From positions 1-19,076 of the forward strand of contig JAVBQJ010000138.1 in assembly GCA_031549115.1 (NCBI GenBank): a stretch of DNA of 19,076 nt. The letters run 5' to 3'. This DNA is from JAVBQJ01 sp031549115. Its GTDB lineage: Bacteria; Verrucomicrobiota; Lentisphaeria; Victivallales; Victivallaceae. The notes under the pieces were generated by a model. The model worked only from the letters and a program-made list of their open reading frames with translations, did no database searches and had not been told where the DNA came from. Positions 14,485 to 19,076 of this stretch are shown here, piece by piece (within the stretch, counting starts at the first letter, position 1; every line of letters starts with the position of its first letter). Position numbers and translations under genes: made by a program.

Positions 14485-15143
14485 GGTTGTCCTCCGCTTA
14501 TTTTATTCAGGGCTTTTTCCACGCGCAGCCGGATGGCTTCGAACTCCTCCGGCGCCAGTTCGGGCGGCACCGCGATGGCGTCGCCCAGGACCAGCGTCAG
14601 TTTTGCGAACGGCTTCGGTATCTGAAAACGGTCCCAGCTTTTGATTTCCCAATAACGGGACGCGTTGACGGCGATCGGAATGATCGAAGTGTTCATTTTC
14701 GACGCCAGATGGATCGGCCCGGGCTGCATCTGGTAACGCGGGCCGCGCGGGCCGTCCGGGGTGAAGCTGACATGGTAACCGTCCCGGATCGCACGCACCG
14801 CTTCGAGCTGCGCCTGCATTCCCTTGCGCGACGACGATCCCCGCAGGCTGCGCAATCCGAAAAACGAGATCAGGTCGGTAATATACTGGCCGTCCCGCGA
14901 AGCGCTGACCACGGCAACCGTCCGTTTCCGGGTTTCACGCGGGAATGCCACCGGAAAAAACAACAGCCGGTTGTGCCAGGTCACCGTGACCATACCGCGC
15001 GCTTCTTCGATGTAATTGTTCGGATCGACGATTTCAAACCGATACAGCAGCCGGCGCATCACCTTCAGCAGTGTCGCCGGAAACCAGAAAATCCAGGTCG
15101 GCAGTTTTTTGATCGAACGGAATTTCTGTTTCAACCGTTTCAT
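14481..15143 (-). CDS. DUF374-type lysophospholipid/Kdo-lipid acyltransferase-like protein
   Basis: 220 residues. The central part carries the DUF374 pattern: VTVTWHNRLLFFP (about 52-64, with His57), VVSASRDGQYITDLISFFGL (78-97), RGSSSRKGMQA, and FTPDGPRGPRYQMQPG (127-142), followed by GPIHLASKMNTSIIPIAV. This family belongs to the LPLAT superfamily and is linked to acylation of lipid A or Kdo-type glycolipids at the inner face of the cytoplasmic membrane. The N-terminus has a basic patch and a hydrophobic stretch (about 16-32) that may anchor it. ATG 15143 follows an AGAAAGAAG stretch. It overlaps nfo by 4 bases. kdsB further along fits an LPS-making cell. Confidence 0.88.
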   Translation of the reverse strand: MKRLKQKFRSIKKLPTWIFWFPATLLKVMRRLLYRFEIVDPNNYIEEARGMVTVTWHNRLLFFPVAFPRETRKRTVAVVSASRDGQYITDLISFFGLRSLRGSSSRKGMQAQLEAVRAIRDGYHVSFTPDGPRGPRYQMQPGPIHLASKMNTSIIPIAVNASRYWEIKSWDRFQIPKPFAKLTLVLGDAIAVPPELAPEEFEAIRLRVEKALNKISGGQP

Positions 15144-15166
15144 TCGTCTTCTTTCTGTAAGCTGTC

Positions 15167-15227
15167 GTCTGTTTTTCGCCGCCGGTGCGGCGCTCTGTCG
15201 GTCTATTTTTCGCCGCCGGTGCGGCGC
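15167..15227. repeat. Two direct 27-bp repeats, each a hairpin
   Basis: GTCT(G/A) followed by TTTTTCGCCGCCGGTGCGGCGC occurs at 15167-15193 and 15201-15227. The period is 34 bases and there is one mismatch. Each copy holds a CGCCGC-CGGT-GCGGCG stem-loop. On the minus strand (the direction of nth and the acyltransferase) the stems are followed by A runs, not T runs, so they are not classical terminators for these genes. Confidence 0.8.
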
Positions 15228-15245
15228 CTCGGGCGCTCTATGTGT

Positions 15246-15326
15246 AGATCGGATTGTCGCTCACGCTTCCAATCCGATCTCCACCAACGCTTCCTCGGGC
15301 GGCTCCGGATCGCCTCCCGGCGATCC
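15246..15326. repeat. Two further hairpins in the nth-acyltransferase gap
   Basis: A perfect 10-bp inverted pair AGATCGGATT/AATCCGATCT (15246-15255 and 15271-15280) has a 15-base loop. It is followed by a perfect 8-bp stem GGATCGCC-TCCC-GGCGATCC (15307-15326). Further stems AGGCGC-TGC-GCGCCT (15350-15364), enclosed by CGCCCC/GGGGCG (15339-15344 and 15365-15370), carry the chain up to the dispersed repeat. No gene is visible in the 388 bases between 15144 and 15531. Confidence 0.7.
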
Positions 15327-15368
15327 TTACCTGGATTTCGCCCCTTTCGAGGCGCTGCGCGCCTGGGG

Positions 15369-15514
15369 CGACCAGCAGAATTCACCTGCTGGACAGTTCG
15401 TTACGCCCGCTTCGCGGACTTACTCTTCGCCCGAGAGGGACGAGCCCTCTCGTGTTCGGCTTCGCCCTCGACTCCGTATGACGGAGTGCAGACCGCCGCT
15501 TCGCGGCTCTATTT
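15369..15514 (-). repeat. Dispersed 146-bp hairpin repeat, copy A
   Basis: The reverse complement of this stretch matches 18926-19071 at 145 of 146 positions with no gaps. The only difference is in the loop of the first hairpin (GAA here, GCA in copy B). It consists of a string of short stems, several with GAA loops. It lies just after the nth stop codon and is oriented the same way relative to nth as copy B is to kdsB. An A-rich stretch between nth and the core (15515-15561) also resembles the sequence before copy B. Confidence 0.92.
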
Positions 15515-15531
15515 TATAATTTTTTTATTTT

Positions 15532-16185
15532 TTAAGAAATTTTTTGTTTTTTTATTTTTTTGGGGCACAGGGCGGTCAGGCGGCAGGCGGCGCATTCGGG
15601 CTTCCGCGCGTGGCAGGTCTCGCGCCCGTGCCAGATCAGCATGTGCGAAAAATTCGCCCACCGCTCCGGCTCCGTCACCGCGTTCACCTCCATCTCAATC
15701 TTTTCCGGATCCTCCGAATCCACCGCCCCCAATCGGTTCAACACCCGCTTCACATGCGTGTCCACCGGAAAACCCGGCAGGTCGAACGCATTCCCCAGCA
15801 CCACATTCGCGCTCTTCCGACCCACCCCCGCCAACTGTACCAACCCCTCCATCGTCATCGGCACCTCGCCGGCAAAGTTCTCCACCAGCTGCTGCGACAA
15901 CCGCACGATATTCGCCGCCTTGTTGCGGAACAATCCGCAAGCATGAATATACGGCTCCACCTCCTCCGGGTGCGCCTCCGCCATCGCCGCCGCATCCGGA
16001 TAACGCGCGAAAAGCGCCGGCGTCACCTGATTGACCCGGTCATCCCGGCATTGTCCCGACAACACCACCGCCACCAGCAACTGATACGGGCTCGCATGCT
16101 CCAACGGACAACGCAACTCTCCGTAATGCGCAAACAGGATCCGGTAGATTTCGTCCAGGAATTTCTTGCGTTCCGCCGTCTTCAT
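15532..16185 (-). CDS. nth: Endonuclease III (DNA glycosylase/AP lyase)
   Basis: 217 residues, close to the 211 of E. coli Nth. It removes oxidised pyrimidines and nicks the AP site in base-excision repair. The helix-hairpin-helix reads LVQLAGVGRKSANVVLG, with the catalytic Lys124. The catalytic Asp142 lies in FPVDTHVKRV. A [4Fe-4S] cluster is bound by Cys191-x6-Cys198-x2-Cys201-x5-Cys207. ATG 16185 was chosen because it starts MKTAERKKFLDEIY in line with the family and overlaps the hisH stop by 4 bases. An open frame extending further upstream only shadows hisH. The last residues PKKIKKQKIS are encoded in A-rich DNA that resembles the lead-in of the repeat found just downstream. Confidence 0.96.
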   Translation of the reverse strand: MKTAERKKFLDEIYRILFAHYGELRCPLEHASPYQLLVAVVLSGQCRDDRVNQVTPALFARYPDAAAMAEAHPEEVEPYIHACGLFRNKAANIVRLSQQLVENFAGEVPMTMEGLVQLAGVGRKSANVVLGNAFDLPGFPVDTHVKRVLNRLGAVDSEDPEKIEMEVNAVTEPERWANFSHMLIWHGRETCHARKPECAACRLTALCPKKIKKQKIS

Positions 16186-16799
16186 GCCTGCCCTTCCGCC
16201 AGTGCGACGAAGTTTTTCAACAACCGCATCCCGGCCTCCTGGCTCTTCTCCGGGTGGAACTGCGTCGCAAAACGGCGGCCGCGTCCCACCATTGCGGCAA
16301 ACGGCAGAATATAATCGCAACTGCCGGTCACCCACGCCGGATCGTCGGGGCATACATAGAAGGAATGCACGAAATAAAAGTAACTTCCCTCCGCAGTCCC
16401 CGCCGTAACCGGATGCGGAACCAGACCGGAAACCTGATTCCAGCCCATATGCGGCACCTTCGCGGCGCCGTCGGGAAAACGAACCACCCGCCCCGGAATG
16501 ACGCCGAGCCCCGGAACCCCGGGCGCCTCTTCACTCGCGTCGAACAACAATTGCATCCCCAGGCAAATCCCCAGAAACGGCCGGTCCTGCGCCCACCAGT
16601 CGCGAATCGCCCGGTCGAAACCGCGCGCAGTCAACTGCTCCATACCGTCGCCGAAGTTGCCTACCCCCGGCAGCAAAATCCCGTCGCATCCGGCCATATC
16701 CGCCGGGACGTCGATCAGCTTCACGGTACCACCGGCCGCCTCCAACGCCCGGCGCACACTCAACAGATTGCCCATCCGATAATCAATCAACCCGATCAT
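16182..16799 (-). CDS. hisH: Imidazole glycerol phosphate synthase, glutaminase subunit
   Basis: 205 residues, the usual length. HisH releases ammonia from glutamine and passes it to HisF, which forms imidazole glycerol phosphate and AICAR in histidine synthesis. The class-I glutamine amidotransferase triad is visible: Cys79 in FLGICLGMQLLF, and His182 and Glu184 in TQFHPEKSQ. The oxyanion loop is PGVGNFGDGM. The N-terminus IGLIDYRMGNLLSV matches the family except that Arg replaces the common Gly in DYGMGN. The gene lies 15 bases after the membrane peptidase gene and overlaps nth by 4. No other his gene is in the window, so it sits apart from hisF here. Confidence 0.95.
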   Translation of the reverse strand: MIGLIDYRMGNLLSVRRALEAAGGTVKLIDVPADMAGCDGILLPGVGNFGDGMEQLTARGFDRAIRDWWAQDRPFLGICLGMQLLFDASEEAPGVPGLGVIPGRVVRFPDGAAKVPHMGWNQVSGLVPHPVTAGTAEGSYFYFVHSFYVCPDDPAWVTGSCDYILPFAAMVGRGRRFATQFHPEKSQEAGMRLLKNFVALAEGQA

Positions 16800-16814
16800 T
16801 CGCAGACTGCCTCC

Positions 16815-17510
16815 TCAATTCCGGCGGCCGCCGAGAAGCCCGGCGCGCATCAGATAATACAGGAGAATCAGCAACGCGTTGACCGCGGCGGCGACATAAG
16901 TCAGAAACGCCGCATTCAATACCGCGCCCGCCCCCTGCGCCTCCGCGCCGGGACGGACAATCCCGGCGGAAACCATCAATTGCTTGGCGCGGCTGCTGGC
17001 ATCCCACTCCACCGGCAGCGTCACCAGCGCAAATAACACCGAAAAACAGAAAAACACGATACCGACAATCATCAGCGCCTGCGATTGAAACAGGAATCCG
17101 AGCAAAATCAGACCGTAGGCGATCGGCCCGCCGGTGGATGCGACCGGAACCAGCGTCGTGCGCATCCGCAGCGCGGTGTAATTGGTGGCGTCCTGGATCG
17201 CGTGCCCGGCCTCGTGGCAAGCCACGCCGACGCTGGACAAACTGCGCCCGGAGTAGACCGCCGGCGACAGCCGCAAAGTCTGGTCGCGCGGGTCGTAATG
17301 ATCGGAAAGAAACCCGTGTCCCTCCTCAATCCGGACATGGCTCAAGCCGGCGTTGCGCAGCAGCTTTTCCGCCGCCTGCGCTCCGGAAACACCGCTGGAA
17401 ACCGACACTTGGGAATAACGCGAAAAGGTGCTTTTGGTATAAAGCGACGCGGCCAATGCCAGCAGCAGCCCCGGCAAAGCAAACAACAAATACAATGGAT
17501 CGATAAACAT
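16815..17510 (-). CDS. YugP-type membrane zinc metallopeptidase (Zn_peptidase_2)
   Basis: 231 residues. The zinc motif H99-E-A-G-H103 lies in VGVACHEAGHAIQDATNY, and a conserved downstream LPVEWDASSRA (about 165-175) gives the likely third ligand. Membrane segments lie at about 7-23, 128-142, 146-166 and 203-222. A soluble part at 30-98 reads SGAQAAEKLL, GHGFLSDHYDPRDQTLRLS. This is the layout of the YugP/PF04298 family, whose cellular substrates are mostly unknown. ATG 17510 is preceded by GGAGG and GGACGG on the minus strand. It is the first gene of the run with hisH and nth, and is divergent from the small membrane protein on the other side. Confidence 0.9.
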   Translation of the reverse strand: MFIDPLYLLFALPGLLLALAASLYTKSTFSRYSQVSVSSGVSGAQAAEKLLRNAGLSHVRIEEGHGFLSDHYDPRDQTLRLSPAVYSGRSLSSVGVACHEAGHAIQDATNYTALRMRTTLVPVASTGGPIAYGLILLGFLFQSQALMIVGIVFFCFSVLFALVTLPVEWDASSRAKQLMVSAGIVRPGAEAQGAGAVLNAAFLTYVAAAVNALLILLYYLMRAGLLGGRRN

Positions 17511-17660
17511 GCTTCCGTCCTCCCGTCCTCAGCGATTATCCCGTCGGCTTCCGCCGCTACTTTAAGGTACTGCGGTTTTGGGAAAAATCAACAGACAAAA
17601 ACGAATAATGGCTTGTATTTCTCCCCTTTCGGCAGTAAATTACGTGTTGAGGTATTTGTG

Positions 17661-18119
17661 ATGAAAAAAAATCTTTTAACAGTAAAACGCCGCACCGACT
17701 GGGTGACCCTGCTTGGTATGACGTTATTTGCGGTGATTGTCGCAGGCGAGGTGGCGGTCGCAATCGGCGTGCCGTTGCTGGTCCGCGCCGAGGGTGTCAT
17801 GGCGGCGAAAGTCACCAAACTGACGACGCTCGAGCTTTTTGACGGCGCTCGCAGTATTTGTGAAAGGATCACCAAGCAGAGCCGGATTCCGTTGGTGCGC
17901 GGCGAAGCCGGAGTGATCTGGGAGGCGTTGAATATTCTGGCGGATTACATGCGCGACCAGGTAAATCTGATGTCCACACGTCAATTCGTGATGGTGCAGG
18001 ATCGGATCAAACCGTTGCGGGGGATGCTGATTCCGCTGCAGAATGATAAACCCTATTCCGAGCGGATCGAACTTTCCACGGCGGCATATTTGAAAAAATT
18101 GTCGGAGCAGGGCCGGTAA
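17661..18119 (+). CDS. Small hypothetical membrane protein upstream of kdsB
   Basis: 152 residues, not recognised. One clear hydrophobic segment at about 15-42 (WVTLLGMTLFAVIVAGEVAVAIGVPLL) follows a basic N-terminus MKKNLLTVKRRTD, so the rest (43-152) is probably outside the cytoplasm. The soluble part is mainly helical and charged, with FDGARSICERITKQSRIPL and WEALNILADYMRDQVNLM. ATG 17661 is fixed by GAGGT seven bases upstream. A longer open frame to the left has no coding character and overlaps the peptidase gene. It precedes kdsB by 53 bases on the same strand and may be co-transcribed with it. Confidence 0.8.
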   Translation: MKKNLLTVKRRTDWVTLLGMTLFAVIVAGEVAVAIGVPLLVRAEGVMAAKVTKLTTLELFDGARSICERITKQSRIPLVRGEAGVIWEALNILADYMRDQVNLMSTRQFVMVQDRIKPLRGMLIPLQNDKPYSERIELSTAAYLKKLSEQGR

Positions 18120-18172
18120 TGCGGGTCCGGCGGGTATCCGATCGAACAACTTCGTTATAGAAAGCTTCGGGA

Positions 18173-18931
18173 ATGAGCAAAGATTTTCGTTGTGTGGTGG
18201 TAATTCCGGCGCGTTACGGCAGCACCCGTTTCCCGGGCAAGGCGCTGGCGCTTCTCGCCGGACGTCCGATGATCGAGCACACCTACAACCGGGCGAAGGC
18301 CAGTTGTGCCGACCTGGTGCTGGTGGCGACCGATCATCCGGCTATTTTCGATGCGGTCGAAGCGTTCGGCGGGCGGGCAGTGATGACGCGTGAGGACCAT
18401 CCGTCCGGCACCGACCGGATCTGGGAGGCGATTCAGGGAGAACCTTGCGATCTGGTGGTGAATGTCCAGGGGGACGAGCCGTTGATTCCGACGTCGGTGA
18501 TCGACGAATTGATGGAAGAGATGCGCCGGCATCCCGAGGATGAGATGGGGACGGCGGCGGTGCCTGCCGGGCGGGATGGCCTGGAGGACCCGAATAAGGT
18601 GAAGGTGGTGTTCGGGAGCAATGGCCGGGCGTTGTATTTCAGCCGGTCGGTGATTCCGTTTCTGCGTGAGGGCGGGGTGGACGCGCCGGTGTATCATCAC
18701 TGGGGGTTGTATGCTTACCGTTACGATGCATTGCGGCGTTTTGTGAGCCTGCCGCCGTCGCGCCTGGAGAATTGCGAAAAGCTGGAACAGCTGCGGGCAT
18801 TGGAGGACGGGATGTCGATCCGGGTGCTGGTGAGCGAACTGGAAAGCATCGGCGTAGACACCCCCGCCGACCTGGCCCGCGCCGAAGAAAAAATAAAAAA
18901 TCTTAAAAAACAAATAAAAAAATTCAAATAG
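18173..18931 (+). CDS. kdsB: CMP-Kdo synthetase (3-deoxy-manno-octulosonate cytidylyltransferase)
   Basis: 252 residues. KdsB joins Kdo to CTP to give CMP-Kdo, the activated sugar for the LPS core, in the cytoplasm. The nucleotide-binding start reads VVVIPARYGSTRFPGKAL (about 8-25). The metal and substrate motifs are ATDHPAIFDAVEAFGG, HPSGTDRIWEA, NVQGDEPLI with Asp101, FSRSVIPF, HHWGLYAYR, and a terminal SIGVDTPADL with Asp229. Family members normally end soon after this last motif. Here 12 more lysine-rich residues (IKNLKKQIKKFK) follow, coded by A-rich DNA that runs straight into the dispersed repeat. The TAG stop itself lies in the repeat core. ATG 18173 has only a weak GGGA-like site. 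A Gram-negative outer membrane is implied. Confidence 0.96.
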   Translation: MSKDFRCVVVIPARYGSTRFPGKALALLAGRPMIEHTYNRAKASCADLVLVATDHPAIFDAVEAFGGRAVMTREDHPSGTDRIWEAIQGEPCDLVVNVQGDEPLIPTSVIDELMEEMRRHPEDEMGTAAVPAGRDGLEDPNKVKVVFGSNGRALYFSRSVIPFLREGGVDAPVYHHWGLYAYRYDALRRFVSLPPSRLENCEKLEQLRALEDGMSIRVLVSELESIGVDTPADLARAEEKIKNLKKQIKKFK

Positions 18932-19071
18932 AGCCGCGCAGCGGCGGTCTGCACTCCGTCATACGGAGTCGAGGGCGAAGCCGAACACGAGAGGGCTCGT
19001 CCCTCTCGGGCGAAGAGTAAGTCCGCGAAGCGGGCGTAACGAACTGTCCAGCAGGTGAATTCTGCTGGTCG
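18926..19071 (+). repeat. Dispersed 146-bp hairpin repeat, copy B
   Basis: This is the inverted partner of 15369-15514, with 145 of 146 positions identical. Stems visible here are 18933-18945 (GCCGC-GCA-GCGGC), 18953-18969 (ACTCCGT-CAT-ACGGAGT), 18988-19008 (CGAGAGGG-CTCGT-CCCTCTCG), 19021-19035 (GTCCGC-GAA-GCGGGC) and 19048-19068 (CCAGCA/TGCTGG). It begins within the last two codons of kdsB. Similarity to copy A stops at 19071, five bases before the window ends. Confidence 0.92.
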
Positions 19072-19076
19072 ATGCG

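Noticed and set aside
15167..15227. CRISPR-like array from the two direct repeats.
   Set aside because: Only two units, a seven-base gap between them, and no cas genes.
15246..15255. AGATCGGA resembles the start of a common sequencing adapter.
   Set aside because: It diverges after eight bases and has a perfect inverted partner at 15271-15280, so it is part of a natural hairpin.
16186..16353. Possible longer N-terminus for nth.
   Set aside because: It overlaps hisH by 168 bases and has no family resemblance; ATG 16185 gives the normal length.
17085..17660. Left part of a 344-codon plus-strand open frame ending with the small membrane protein.
   Set aside because: It is opposite the peptidase gene and is Gln/Arg-rich; the ribosome binding site at 17649-17653 marks the true start.
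17511..17660. Promoters for the divergent peptidase and membrane-protein genes.
   Set aside because: Only weak matches were found (TTGTAT, 17 bases, TAAATT forward; nothing better in reverse), too poor to report as features.

Overview
The window reads like a contig from a strictly anaerobic, Gram-negative member of the Planctomycetota-Verrucomicrobiota-Chlamydiota group, most likely Lentisphaerota (Victivallis-like). This placement is inferred from gene content, not from a database match. The evidence is a prepilin-type protein with an H-X(n)-DG end, a glycyl radical enzyme (oxygen-sensitive chemistry), CMP-Kdo synthetase and a Kdo/lipid-A-type acyltransferase (LPS outer membrane), and GC-rich coding DNA with AT-rich gaps. 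The left 100 bases are low-complexity sequence with a 27-base C run and look artefactual. The right end stops inside a dispersed repeat. Both ends therefore look like assembly breaks.

Layout, left to right. (1) 101-2166, minus: an AraC-type regulator overlapping a 12-TM MFS transporter by 4 bases. (2) 2367-4586, plus: a tightly overlapping three-gene operon of a SUKH-like protein with a zinc-finger-like tail, a small HAD phosphatase, and a macro-domain protein with a 220-residue C-terminal part I do not recognise. (3) 4571-12532, minus: a run of four genes, prepilin-like protein, glycyl radical enzyme, a 139-aa protein that looks like a beta-grasp (ubiquitin/MoaD-like) fold, and a 1589-aa DUF4132/DUF7737-type giant. 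The last two overlap by one base. (4) 12666-13289, plus: an SGNH hydrolase. (5) 13290-13641: a palindromic, MITE-like composite between convergent genes. (6) 13642-15143, minus: a DUF374 acyltransferase followed by endonuclease IV (nfo), overlapping by 4 bases. (7) 15144-15531: a gene-free stretch packed with short hairpins, its distal part being one copy of a 146-bp repeat. (8) 15532-17510, minus: a YugP-type membrane zinc peptidase, hisH and endonuclease III (nth). (9) 17661-18931, plus: a small membrane protein and kdsB. (10) The second, inverted copy of the 146-bp repeat starts in the last codons of kdsB and runs to the window end.

How the parts work together. nfo and nth are base-excision repair enzymes: nth removes oxidised pyrimidines and nfo cuts AP sites. 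kdsB and the acyltransferase contribute to the outer membrane. hisH needs a HisF partner and the glycyl radical enzyme needs a radical-SAM activase; neither is in the window. The parts least explained by known biology are the beta-grasp/DUF4132 pair, the SUKH-HAD-macro operon, and the hairpin repeats, one of which appears to have supplied the lysine-rich tail and stop codon of KdsB.
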